From an uncultured Lachnospiraceae bacterium (lineage in GTDB: Bacteria; Bacillota; Clostridia; Lachnospirales; Lachnospiraceae), in NCBI GenBank assembly GCA_944381515.1, contig CALWLM010000044.1, forward strand, positions 1 to 60,440: a stretch of 60,440 nucleotides of DNA, written 5' to 3'. The notes beneath the pieces were generated by a model. That model was not told the origin of the DNA. It worked only from the letters and a program-made list of their open reading frames with translations, and did not search any database. A program made the translations under genes and the position numbers. Positions 15,189 to 24,303 of the stretch are shown piece after piece (position 1 is the stretch's first letter; every line of letters starts with the position of its first letter).

Positions 15189-16123
15189 TGGAATTTGTAC
15201 ACAAGTCGGTGCTGCTTGAGGAGGCCATAGAGGCTCTGGCAGTGCGGGAGGATGGAATCTATGTGGACGGAACTCTGGGAGGAGGAGGTCATTCCTATGA
15301 GATTGCCTGCAGGCTGGGACCCACAGGACGTCTGATCGGCATTGATCAGGACGAGGCGGCCATAGAAGCGGCCGGGAAGCGTCTCGCCGGTTTTGGCAGC
15401 CGCGTTACCATCGTTCGCGACAATTACGTAAATTTCCCGCAGGTGATGGACAGGCTGGGTATAGAGAAGGTGGATGGAATCCTTCTGGATATCGGGGTTT
15501 CCTCCTATCAGATTGACACGGCGGACAGGGGCTTTTCCTATATGGAGGATGCGCCTCTGGATATGAGAATGGACCAGAGAAACAGCCTGACTGCCAGGAT
15601 AATCGTAAACGAATATACAGAAGAAGAAATTTTTCATCTGATTCGGGATTTCGGAGAAGATCCTTTTGCCAAAAGCATTGCCAGTCATATCGTGAAGGCC
15701 AGGCAAAAGGCGCCCATTGAGACTACAGGCCAGCTGGTGGATATTATTCGTGGTTCTGTGCCGGCCAAGGTCCGAAACAGCGCAAGCAATCCCGCCAAGA
15801 GAACGTTTCAGGCTCTTCGCATCGAATGCAACAGAGAGCTGGCAGTGCTGGAGGAATCCATCGACGGCATGATCGCCCGCCTAAACAGCGGCGGCCGGCT
15901 GGCTATTATCACGTTTCATTCTCTGGAAGACCGTATTGTGAAAAATAAGTTCCGGGAGAACGAAAATCCCTGCATCTGTCCGCCGAATTTTCCTGTCTGC
16001 GTCTGCGGAAGAAAGAGCCGGGGACATGTGGTGACGCGAAAACCGGTGATTCCTTCACCGGAGGAGCAAAGAGACAACAAGAGAGCAAAAAGCGCAAAGC
16101 TTCGAGTGTTTGAGCATATCTGA
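15188..16123 (+). CDS. rsmH: 16S rRNA (cytosine1402-N4)-methyltransferase
   Basis: 311 residues. It has the SAM-binding motif [35 protein letters not shown], and the conserved C-terminal block [14 protein letters not shown] and [11 protein letters not shown]. Methylates N4 of C1402 in the ribosomal decoding site. The ATG overlaps the mraZ stop (TGATG), so translation is coupled. Second gene of the dcw cluster, as usual. Confidence 0.95.
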   Translation: MEFVHKSVLLEEAIEALAVREDGIYVDGTLGGGGHSYEIACRLGPTGRLIGIDQDEAAIEAAGKRLAGFGSRVTIVRDNYVNFPQVMDRLGIEKVDGILLDIGVSSYQIDTADRGFSYMEDAPLDMRMDQRNSLTARIIVNEYTEEEIFHLIRDFGEDPFAKSIASHIVKARQKAPIETTGQLVDIIRGSVPAKVRNSASNPAKRTFQALRIECNRELAVLEESIDGMIARLNSGGRLAIITFHSLEDRIVKNKFRENENPCICPPNFPVCVCGRKSRGHVVTRKPVIPSPEEQRDNKRAKSAKLRVFEHI

Positions 16124-16160
16124 CCGCCTGATGCGGCCGGAGGGAAGGAGAGGTGACGTC

Positions 16161-16670
16161 ATGGCACAAAGAGAGAATCGATATCGTGATTCACAGTACA
16201 ACAGAAGAAGAACGACGGCAGCCTACACAGAAGGAAACACGGTTCGGGTGATGCGGCCGGAGGAGATGCCGGCGAGAAGAGAGCGCACCCGTGAAGAGGA
16301 GAGAGAGGAACAGAGAAGAAAGGCGCGGATACGCAGAAATCGGGACAAGGCTTTGCAGATGAGCCCTTCCTTTGTACTGTTTGTATCGCTGGCGGCGATC
16401 TGCGTTCTTTTTGTCTGTGTGCGCTATATGCAGGTGCAGACCTCTATCGTCTCGACGATGAATGCCATCGAGGAGGCGGAAGGAGAGCTGGAGGAGCTGA
16501 AGGCGGTCAACGATCTGCTGGCGGCGGAAATCCGCACCAATGTGGATTTGGGTGAGATATACCGTGTGGCGACGGAGGAGCTGGGTATGGTACGCCCTGC
16601 CGACGATCAGATCCTCTATTATGACAAGACGGAAAGCGAGTACGTGAGACAATATGAGAGCATCCCGTGA
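16161..16670 (+). CDS. ftsL: Cell division protein FtsL-like
   Basis: 169 residues: a basic cytoplasmic N-terminus of about 70 residues rich in Arg and Glu, one membrane helix (about 77-98, SFVLFVSLAAICVLFVCV), then a short extracellular coiled coil (EEAEGELEELKAVNDLLAAEI) and EIYRVATEELGMV. This is the bitopic layout of FtsL/DivIC proteins that form the FtsQLB complex. AAGGAGAGGTGA precedes the ATG at 16161. Sequence conservation in FtsL is low; position between rsmH and the transpeptidase supports the call. Confidence 0.8.
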   Translation: MAQRENRYRDSQYNRRRTTAAYTEGNTVRVMRPEEMPARRERTREEEREEQRRKARIRRNRDKALQMSPSFVLFVSLAAICVLFVCVRYMQVQTSIVSTMNAIEEAEGELEELKAVNDLLAAEIRTNVDLGEIYRVATEELGMVRPADDQILYYDKTESEYVRQYESIP

Positions 16671-18747
16671 GAAAGGCGGCGGGAGGCCCGCCGCAAAGAA
16701 GAATGACAATCAAAAGAAGAGGCCCTTTGCCCGGTACATGCGCAAAAAGCTGGCATTTACCGCAGGGATTGTGGCCCTTCTTTTATTTGTACTGATGATA
16801 CGCCTGCAGGCCATCGGGCGCGAGAACAATGAGGAGTATCAGAGAATTGTCTATTCGCAGCAGAATTATGAGAGCCGGACGATAGCTTTTCGCCGGGGCG
16901 ATATCCTGGATCGAAACGGTACGGTTCTGGCTACAACCACCAAGCTGTACAATCTGATTTTGGACCCCTATATCATGACCACCGACGATGACGGAGCGCA
17001 TGTGGAGGATACCCTGAATGCTCTGGCGGAGTGCTATGGTTATAGTGTGGATGATCTGAGAGAGCGAATTTATGCGAATACGGAAAGCCGTTATCTGATT
17101 TATGCCAGGGAGCTGACCGAGGAGGAGATGAATTCCTTCCTGGACAAAAAGGCAGAGGTGGCAGAGCAGGGCGGCGAGGTGGTTGGCGTCTGGTTTGAAA
17201 CTAAATATAAGAGAATTTATCCCTACAATGATCTGGCCTGCTGGGTTCTGGGGTTTTCACGGGACGACAGCACTGTGGGCAGCTATGGCATTGAACAGTA
17301 TTACAATGACGAGCTGGTAGGAATCAATGGAAGAGAGTATGGCTATCTCAATGATGAGAGCAATATGGAGCGGGTGATTAAGTCTGCTCAGGACGGCAAT
17401 ACCATCGTGACCACCATTGATGTGACAATTCAGCGGATCATACAGGAAAAGATTGCAGCGGCTCAGGAAGAGCTGCAGGCCGCCAATATCGGCGTGATTG
17501 CCATGGACCCGGACAACGGCGAAATTCTTGCCATGGCGGGAGATGCGGTTTTTGACTGCAACAATCCTTCCGACACATCGGCTCTGCTGGCCCGCTATAC
17601 CCAGGAGGAGATCGATGCCATGAGCCAGGAGGAGCTGACGACTGCTTTGGCAGAGCTGTGGAGAAACTTCTGCGTCTCCTACACCTACGAGCCGGGTTCC
17701 ACGGCCAAGGTCTTTACGGTGGCGGCGGCGCTGGAGGAGGCCAGAATCACCACAGGAGATACTTTTGAATGCGACGGCGGAGAGTATGTGGGCGGCTGGC
17801 GTATCAACTGCAATGATGTTCATGGTCATCAGACGCTGACCGAGACTCTGATGAATTCCTGCAATGACGCGCTGATGGGCATAGCGGACCGGCTGGGCGG
17901 GGATGAGCTGCTCCATTATCAGTCTCTCTTCGGCTTTGGCAGCCGGACGGGAATAGACCTTCCCGGTGAGGAGAGCGGTCTTTTGCAGACGGCGGATACG
18001 ATGGATGTGTCGGCTGTGGCCACCAACGGCTTCGGCCAGAACTACAATATAACGATGATTCAGCAGGTTGCGGCTTACTGTTCCATTGTAAACGGCGGTA
18101 CTTACTACGAGCCTCATGTGGTACGGCAGATCAAAAACAGCGACGGGGCCGTGGTGGAGGAAGTGGACTCGGTGGAGGTGCGCCAGACCGTCAGCGCCGA
18201 TACCTCCGAGTATCTGAAAGAAGCCCTCTTTGATGTGGTTGACATTGGCACCGGCGGCAATGCCCGCATTGCCGGCTATGAGGTGGGAGGCAAAACGGGT
18301 ACGGCAGAAAAGCAGCCCCGCGACAAGACCAACTACCTGCTGTCTTTCATCGGCGGCGTACCTGCATCCGATCCGGAGATAGTCCTCTATGTGGTAGTGG
18401 ACGCTCCTTCGGGCGTCGAAAATCAGGCCCAGAGCCGCCATGCCTCCACTCTCTGGAGAGAGATCATGGAGGAAATTCTTCCTTATCTGAACATTTATCC
18501 CACCAGAGAGGTGGAGGGCGAGACCGAGCCGGAAACGACTGCGGATAATACGGCGGGCGAGCCGGAGACGGACGCCGATGGCAATCCTGTGGAGACCGAG
18601 CCGGAGACGGAACCGGAGACCGCCAACAATGTGACCGACGACTCCTACGAAAACGGTATTTTTGACGATCCCAATGTAGCGCCTTCGGAAAGTACAGAGG
18701 AGAGCGCGCAGGAGAGTACGGAGAATGGGGAGAATACGGAAGCGTAA
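16654..18747 (+). CDS. Penicillin-binding protein, FtsI/SpoVD class (first of two)
   Basis: 697 residues: a basic cytoplasmic tail, a membrane anchor (about 30-50), a pedestal domain (RRGDILDRNGTVLA), and a transpeptidase domain with motifs GSTAK (Ser349), SCN (402-404) and KTGT (547-550). Cross-links peptidoglycan at the septum or in the spore cortex. After about residue 620 there is a low-complexity Glu/Thr/Pro tail rather than a PASTA domain. The ATG overlaps ftsL by 17 bases with a weak ribosome site. A 19-base tandem duplication covers the stop codon. Whether this one or the next is the vegetative division enzyme cannot be told from sequence alone. Confidence 0.9.
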   Translation: MRASREKGGGRPAAKKNDNQKKRPFARYMRKKLAFTAGIVALLLFVLMIRLQAIGRENNEEYQRIVYSQQNYESRTIAFRRGDILDRNGTVLATTTKLYNLILDPYIMTTDDDGAHVEDTLNALAECYGYSVDDLRERIYANTESRYLIYARELTEEEMNSFLDKKAEVAEQGGEVVGVWFETKYKRIYPYNDLACWVLGFSRDDSTVGSYGIEQYYNDELVGINGREYGYLNDESNMERVIKSAQDGNTIVTTIDVTIQRIIQEKIAAAQEELQAANIGVIAMDPDNGEILAMAGDAVFDCNNPSDTSALLARYTQEEIDAMSQEELTTALAELWRNFCVSYTYEPGSTAKVFTVAAALEEARITTGDTFECDGGEYVGGWRINCNDVHGHQTLTETLMNSCNDALMGIADRLGGDELLHYQSLFGFGSRTGIDLPGEESGLLQTADTMDVSAVATNGFGQNYNITMIQQVAAYCSIVNGGTYYEPHVVRQIKNSDGAVVEEVDSVEVRQTVSADTSEYLKEALFDVVDIGTGGNARIAGYEVGGKTGTAEKQPRDKTNYLLSFIGGVPASDPEIVLYVVVDAPSGVENQAQSRHASTLWREIMEEILPYLNIYPTREVEGETEPETTADNTAGEPETDADGNPVETEPETEPETANNVTDDSYENGIFDDPNVAPSESTEESAQESTENGENTEA

Positions 18748-18779
18748 GAAGAATACGGAAGCGTAAGAAGAATACGGAA
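18732..18779 (+). repeat. 19-bp tandem duplication spanning the PBP stop codon
   Basis: GAATACGGAAGCGTAAGAA occurs at 18732-18750 and again at 18751-18769, followed by a partial third copy (18770-18779). The copies are identical and contain the TAA stop, so the duplication left the protein unchanged. Confidence 0.9.
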
Positions 18780-18842
18780 CCTTTACTCATATTTTGACGA
18801 GCCTGACCATATACTGTAAGGATAACAATCAGGCGGTGAACA

Positions 18843-20603
18843 GTGGGAGAAAAGGAACCTCTTTGGAAGCGCAACCAGATTTTTCACCGGAAGAGCATTG
18901 TCATCTTCTTCCTGGCAGCGGCAGTCCTGATGATTGTGATGGGCGGACGGCTGGCCTACCTGATGATTTTTCAATCGGAATACTATATGGAAAAGGCACA
19001 GGAGCTGCATGAGCGGGAGCGAACCATCAAAGCGGCCAGAGGAGAGATCTACGACGCCAATGGAACGCTGATCGCAGCCAACCGCACCGTGTGCACAATC
19101 TCCGTAATACACAATCAGATCACCGACCCGGACCTGGTGGTGGAAGTGCTCTCTCAGCAGCTGGACATGGACCCGGAAAAGATACGGGAGAGCGTGGAAA
19201 AGTACACCTCCCGGGAAGTAATCCGTACCAACGTGGACAAGGAGGTGGGAGATGCAATCCGGGCCTATCATCTGGACGGGGTCAAGGTGGATGAGGATTA
19301 CAAGAGATATTATCCCTTTGGAAGTCTGGCCTCCAAGGTTCTGGGCTTTACCGGCAGCGATAATCAGGGAATTATCGGACTGGAGGTTCAGTACGAATCC
19401 ATATTAAAAGGGAACGACGGCAAAATCCTGACCATGACAGATGCCACCGGTATCGAGCTGGATACCATGGCGGAGGAGAGAATCGAGCCTGTAGCCGGCA
19501 ATAGTCTGGTCTTAAGTCTGGATATGAATATACAGACCTACGCGACGCAGGCCGCAGAGAAGGTGCGGGAAGAAAAAAATGCCAAGGCCGTTTCCATTAC
19601 AATTATGAATCCAAACAATGGAGAGATCCTGGCCATGGTCAGCGTGCCGGAATTTGACCTGAACGATCCCTTTACTTTGAATTATGAGACGGAGGGGGAG
19701 CTTTCTGCCGAGGAAAAACAGGAGCTGTTAAATCAAATGTGGAGAAATCCCTGCATCAGCGACACCTATGAACCCGGTTCCATTTTCAAAATTGTAACGG
19801 CCACGGCCGCTCTGGAGGAGGGAACGGTATCCCTGGACGATACCTTCTACTGCCCCGGCTACAAGCTGGTGGGGGACCGCCGCATCCGCTGTCACAAGAC
19901 AACCGGCCATGGCAGCGAGAACTTCGTGCAGGGAGTGATGAATTCCTGCAATCCTGTGTTTATTGAGGTGGGACAGTCTCTGGGAGCGGAACGCTTCTAT
20001 CAATATTTCCAGACCATGGGACTGATGGAGAAGACCGGTGTAGATCTGCCGGGAGAGGCCTCCGGCATTATGCACAAGCTGGAAAACATCGGAGAGGTGG
20101 AGCTGGCGACCATGTCCTTTGGTCAGTCCTTTCAGGTTACCCCGCTGCAGCTTCTGACTGCCGCCAGTATGGTGGTAAACGGCGGAACCAGAGTGACGCC
20201 GCATTTTGGCGTAGAAGTAGTCAGCTCCGATGGAAGCACCGTGCGCAGGCTGGAGTATGAGACCGAGGAAAATGTCATTTCTGAGGCCACCTGCGAGAGC
20301 ATGAAAATGATCCTGGAGAAGGTGGTGTCCGAGGGCGGAGGAAACAACGCCTATATCGAGGGATATCGAATCGGCGGCAAAACCGCCACTTCGGAAACTC
20401 TGCCCCGCGGCACCGGCAAATATATTGCCGCCTTTATGGGCTTTGCACCGGCGGATGATCCTCAGGTCATAGCTCTGATTACGATCTCGGAGCCGGAGGG
20501 AGTCTATTATGGCGGAACCATTGCCGCTCCGGTTATACGTGATATTTTTGAGAATATTTTACCCTATTTGGGGATTTATCCTGAATATTCCGAGGAGGGT
20601 TGA
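18843..20603 (+). CDS. Penicillin-binding protein, FtsI/SpoVD class (second)
   Basis: 586 residues: short basic tail, membrane anchor (about 18-42), pedestal (ARGEIYDANGTLIAANRTV) and transpeptidase with GSIFK (Ser313), SCN (368-370) and KTAT (513-516). The third motif has Ala where KTGT is usual; the key Lys and Thr remain, so activity is likely. No PASTA domain. Starts with GTG 95 bases after the first PBP. Two class-B enzymes side by side in dcw suggest a division/sporulation (PBP2B/SpoVD-like) pair, by analogy with Bacillus. Confidence 0.88.
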   Translation: MGEKEPLWKRNQIFHRKSIVIFFLAAAVLMIVMGGRLAYLMIFQSEYYMEKAQELHERERTIKAARGEIYDANGTLIAANRTVCTISVIHNQITDPDLVVEVLSQQLDMDPEKIRESVEKYTSREVIRTNVDKEVGDAIRAYHLDGVKVDEDYKRYYPFGSLASKVLGFTGSDNQGIIGLEVQYESILKGNDGKILTMTDATGIELDTMAEERIEPVAGNSLVLSLDMNIQTYATQAAEKVREEKNAKAVSITIMNPNNGEILAMVSVPEFDLNDPFTLNYETEGELSAEEKQELLNQMWRNPCISDTYEPGSIFKIVTATAALEEGTVSLDDTFYCPGYKLVGDRRIRCHKTTGHGSENFVQGVMNSCNPVFIEVGQSLGAERFYQYFQTMGLMEKTGVDLPGEASGIMHKLENIGEVELATMSFGQSFQVTPLQLLTAASMVVNGGTRVTPHFGVEVVSSDGSTVRRLEYETEENVISEATCESMKMILEKVVSEGGGNNAYIEGYRIGGKTATSETLPRGTGKYIAAFMGFAPADDPQVIALITISEPEGVYYGGTIAAPVIRDIFENILPYLGIYPEYSEEG

Positions 20604-20662
20604 TTCTTCCAGGGGAAGAGCGTATACTTTTTGAAGACAAAAGAGTGTGGAGGTATTCTCTT

Positions 20663-21619
20663 ATGATACGGGAAACGATTTTTGCCATTCTGGCTGCCTT
20701 TGTGATCAGCGCCGTGCTTTGCCCGGTGGTTATCCCTTTTCTTCGCCGGCTGAAATTCGGCCAGCAGGTTCGGGAGGACGGTCCCCAGGCCCATCTGAAG
20801 AAATCCGGTACGCCTACCATGGGCGGGATTGTCTTTTTGATCAGCGCCCTGTGTACGTCCGCTTTCTTCATAAAGGATTTCCCGGAGATTATTCCGGTGC
20901 TCTTTGCCATGGTGGGCTTTGGCCTGGTAGGCTTCCTGGACGACTATCTGAAAATTGTCATGAAGCGTTCCGAGGGCTTAAATCCCAAGCAGAAGCTTTT
21001 GGGGCAGCTGATTGTATCGGGTATCCTCTGCTATTATTTTTTGAATGTGGTACCGGACGGCACGATGATGCGGATTCCCTTTACGGATATCACGCTGACC
21101 CTGCCCTGGTATATTTTCGTTCCCTTTTTCCTGTTTGTGCTGCTGGCTACGGATAATGGAGTTAACCTGACTGATGGCCTGGACGGCCTGTGCTCCAGCG
21201 TAACGGTGCTGGTGGCTACCTTCTTTACAGTGGTGGCTTTGGGAGAGGGAAGCGGTATTGCTCCGGTGACCGGCGCTGTGGCGGGCGGTCTTTTGGGCTT
21301 TCTTCTGTTTAATGTCTATCCTGCCAAGGTATTTATGGGAGACACAGGGTCTCTGGCCCTGGGAGGGTTTGTGGCCGTATCGGCCTTTTCCCTTCATATC
21401 CCTTTTATTATTTTGATTGTAGGGCTGATTTATGTGGTGGAGGTCTGCTCGGTGATCCTGCAGGTTACCTATTTTAAGGCTACCGGCGGCAAGCGGCTGT
21501 TTAAGATGGCGCCGATCCATCACCATTTTGAACTGTGCGGCTGGTCGGAGACCCGTGTGGTCACGGCCTTCGCCATTGTGACGGCTCTGCTGTGTCTGGT
21601 GGCTTTCCTGGGGCTGTAA
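20663..21619 (+). CDS. mraY: Phospho-N-acetylmuramoyl-pentapeptide-transferase
   Basis: 318 residues, about 10 membrane helices. Signature motifs: KSGTPTMGGIVF, the catalytic acidic motif GFLDDYLK, NLTDGLDGL, FMGDTGSLALGG and APIHHHFE. Moves phospho-MurNAc-pentapeptide from UDP to undecaprenyl phosphate, making lipid I at the inner face of the membrane. The start at 20663 (GTGGAGGT 9 bases upstream) gives the normal family length; the longer frame back to 20600 overlaps the preceding PBP gene. Confidence 0.95.
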   Translation: MIRETIFAILAAFVISAVLCPVVIPFLRRLKFGQQVREDGPQAHLKKSGTPTMGGIVFLISALCTSAFFIKDFPEIIPVLFAMVGFGLVGFLDDYLKIVMKRSEGLNPKQKLLGQLIVSGILCYYFLNVVPDGTMMRIPFTDITLTLPWYIFVPFFLFVLLATDNGVNLTDGLDGLCSSVTVLVATFFTVVALGEGSGIAPVTGAVAGGLLGFLLFNVYPAKVFMGDTGSLALGGFVAVSAFSLHIPFIILIVGLIYVVEVCSVILQVTYFKATGGKRLFKMAPIHHHFELCGWSETRVVTAFAIVTALLCLVAFLGL

Positions 21620-21697
21620 GAGCAGACAGACGGTAAAATTGAATCGGGCGCGATCCGGGGGAGAACGAAAGCAGACCATGCGCCGGGGAGGATGAAA

Positions 21698-23056
21698 ATG
21701 AGAGATCAAAAGAAAAAATATCTGGTGGCCGGCTTGGGCGCCAGCGGTATGGCGGCGGCCGGTTTGTTAAACGCGGCCGGCGAGGAGATGATCCTCTATG
21801 ACAGCAACGGAGGGCTGGATGCAAAGGCGCTTCAGAAGAATCTTCCGGAGGGCTGCAATGCTCCGATCGTGCTGGGAGAGCTGACCTCGGATGTGGCGGG
21901 GCAAACGGACGTGTGCGTGATCAGTCCGGGAATTCCTCTGACGGCTCCTTTTGTAGAGAAGCTGCGGGAAGCGGATATTCCGATCTGGAGTGAAATCGAG
22001 CTGGCCTATCGCTATGGAGCTGGCCGTATTGCTGCCATTACGGGTACCAACGGCAAGACGACCACCACGGCCCTGGTGGGAGAGATCCTGCGCCGCAAAT
22101 ACGACCAGGTAAATGTGGTGGGAAACATTGGGGTTCCCTATACCTCCAAAGCTTTATCCCTGACGCCTGAGAGCGTTACGGCGGTGGAGGTCAGCAGCTT
22201 TCAGCTGGAGACCATCGACCGTTTTCATCCCAATGTCAGTGCAATTTTGAATATCACGCCGGATCACCTGAACCGCCATGGGTCCATGGAGGAATACACG
22301 AGGGTGAAGGAGAGCATTACAGCAAACCAGACGCAGCAGGATTATTGCGTTCTCAATTATGAAGATGAACGTCTGCGCCGTTTTGGCGAGGAAAATTGTC
22401 CCGCCAGGGTTCTCTTTTTTTCCAGCCACAGGGTTATTCCAGGAGGACTTTATCTGGAAGAGGATGCCATTATAAGCGAGCTGGACGGCAAAAAGGAGAC
22501 GGTCTGCCGCACCGGGGAGCTGAATATTCTGGGACGTCACAATTATGAGAATGCAATGGCTGCCGTGGGAATCGGCCGTGCGCTGGGAGTTTCACTGGAG
22601 CAGATTCGAGAGGCTCTTATCTCCTTTAAGGCGGTGGAGCATCGGATCGAATTTGTCCGCGAGGTGGATGGGGTGACTTATTACAACGACTCCAAGGGAA
22701 CCAATCCCGATGCTGCAATCCAGGCCGTGCAGGCCATGACCCGTCCGACCGTCCTGATCGGAGGGGGGTATGATAAGGGAGGCAGCTTTGCACCGTGGAT
22801 CGCATCCTTTGCCGGCCGGGTTCGGCTTTTAATCCTGCTGGGACAGACGGCGGAACGGATCGGAAAGGAGGCCAGATCCATGGGATTTGACCAGATCGTA
22901 TATGTGGAGGATATGGAGGAGGCGGTGGCGCTGGCCGCCGACCGGGCCAGACCCGGCGACGCGGTGCTTCTGTCGCCGGCCTGCGCCAGCTGGGGAATGT
23001 TCAAAAATTACGAGGAGAGAGGAAGAATCTTCAAGGAGCTGGTGAGAGCCCTGTAA
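21698..23056 (+). CDS. murD: UDP-N-acetylmuramoyl-L-alanine:D-glutamate ligase
   Basis: 452 residues with the Mur-ligase layout: N-terminal Rossmann-like domain (VAGLGASGMAAAG), ATP-binding domain (AAITGTNGKTTTTALV, VEVSSFQLE, NITPDHLNRHGS), and C-terminal domain (GRHNYENAMAA, HRIEFV, YYNDSKGTNPDA). Adds D-glutamate to UDP-MurNAc-L-Ala. The ATG at 21698 is favoured because GGGGAGG lies 6 bases before it, whereas ATG 21692 abuts it. Confidence 0.95.
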   Translation: MRDQKKKYLVAGLGASGMAAAGLLNAAGEEMILYDSNGGLDAKALQKNLPEGCNAPIVLGELTSDVAGQTDVCVISPGIPLTAPFVEKLREADIPIWSEIELAYRYGAGRIAAITGTNGKTTTTALVGEILRRKYDQVNVVGNIGVPYTSKALSLTPESVTAVEVSSFQLETIDRFHPNVSAILNITPDHLNRHGSMEEYTRVKESITANQTQQDYCVLNYEDERLRRFGEENCPARVLFFSSHRVIPGGLYLEEDAIISELDGKKETVCRTGELNILGRHNYENAMAAVGIGRALGVSLEQIREALISFKAVEHRIEFVREVDGVTYYNDSKGTNPDAAIQAVQAMTRPTVLIGGGYDKGGSFAPWIASFAGRVRLLILLGQTAERIGKEARSMGFDQIVYVEDMEEAVALAADRARPGDAVLLSPACASWGMFKNYEERGRIFKELVRAL

Positions 23057-23098
23057 CCACTGAGACAGGTAGAAAAGGAGACGGATAAGGAGACTGAT

Positions 23099-24253
23099 GT
23101 GGGAGAAAACAGAACGAAAAAGCGAAAAGAGAAGCGCTTTTATGATTACAGCCTGGTGGCCGTCATCATCTTTCTGTGTGTGTTCGGCCTGATTATGATA
23201 TACAGCAGCAGCTCCTACTCGGCGGAGCTGACGACCGGCAATTCCATGTACTATATGACCAGACAGGGTGTGATCCTGTGCGGCGGCTTTGTGGCAATGA
23301 TCATTGTCTCTAAAATGGATTACCACTGGTACGCCAGACTGGCCTGGCTGGCCTACATAGCGGCGATTATCATGATGATCCTGACGAATTTCACACCCTT
23401 AGGCCGTGAGTTCAACGGCCAGAAGCGGTGGCTGGGCGTGACGGAGACTCTGTCCTTTCAGCCGGCAGAATTTGTAAAAATTGCCCTGATCCTTTCGCTG
23501 GCGTCCCTGATCAATCGAATCGGGCGCGGAATCGACACGTTCCGCGGGCTGGCTCTGGCGGTGATTTTGACGCTTCCGCCTTTTATCCTGGTAGGAATGA
23601 ATAACTTAAGTTCCGGTATTATTATCGCCGGCATTGCCTTTCTGATGTGCTTTGTGGGGAGCAAAAAGAAAGGAATTTATATCTTCGCTGTAGCCCTTGT
23701 ACTGGCGGCCGCCTTTTTTGTCGTTCAGTATGGCGACAAACTGGTGGAGTGGGGAATATTGGAGCCCTATCAGCTGGAACGTATCTATGTCTGGAGGGAC
23801 CCAGAGGCTTATTCCCAGGAGGGAGGCTATCAGGTGCTGCAGGGGCTCTATGCCATCGGTTCCGGCGGCCTCTTTGGAAGAGGACTGGGGGAAAGCATTC
23901 AGAAGCTGGGCTTTTTGCCGGAGGCGGAGAACGATATGGTTTTTTCCGTTATCTGCGAGGAACTGGGCCTCTTTGGCGCAGTCTGCGTGATTTTACTCTT
24001 CCTGTTTATGATATGGCGCTTTATGATCATTGCCAATAATGCCCCGGATCTGCTGGGGGCGTTGATTGTGGTGGGGGTGATGGCCCACATCGCGATCCAG
24101 GTGATCTTAAATATAGCGGTGGTTACGAATTCGATTCCCAACACCGGAATCACTCTTCCCTTTATCAGTTACGGAGGTACATCCATCCTCTTTCTGATGG
24201 CAGAGATGGGAATGGCGCTGGGCGTATCGAACCGAATCACGTTGGAACACTGA
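23099..24253 (+). CDS. ftsW: Peptidoglycan glycosyltransferase FtsW/SpoVE
   Basis: 384 residues, SEDS family, about 10 membrane helices. Conserved motifs: FGLIMIYSSSS, NGQKRWLGV, FQPAEFVKIALIL, RDPEAYSQEGGYQVLQGLYAIGSGG-type region, LPEAENDMVFSVICEELG and ITLPFISYGGTSIL. Polymerises glycan strands from lipid II together with a class-B PBP. Starts with GTG, 42 bases after murD. It could be FtsW or SpoVE; its place in dcw supports the division role. Confidence 0.92.
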   Translation: MGENRTKKRKEKRFYDYSLVAVIIFLCVFGLIMIYSSSSYSAELTTGNSMYYMTRQGVILCGGFVAMIIVSKMDYHWYARLAWLAYIAAIIMMILTNFTPLGREFNGQKRWLGVTETLSFQPAEFVKIALILSLASLINRIGRGIDTFRGLALAVILTLPPFILVGMNNLSSGIIIAGIAFLMCFVGSKKKGIYIFAVALVLAAAFFVVQYGDKLVEWGILEPYQLERIYVWRDPEAYSQEGGYQVLQGLYAIGSGGLFGRGLGESIQKLGFLPEAENDMVFSVICEELGLFGAVCVILLFLFMIWRFMIIANNAPDLLGALIVVGVMAHIAIQVILNIAVVTNSIPNTGITLPFISYGGTSILFLMAEMGMALGVSNRITLEH

Positions 24254-24303
24254 CAATCCGTCATACATAGGATAATAGTAGAATACGGTATGGAGGGAAT
24301 GAA

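Noticed and set aside
17257-18441. Minus-strand open frame (394 codons) opposite the first PBP
   Set aside because: The PBP motifs on the plus strand are complete; the antisense frame has no family resemblance.
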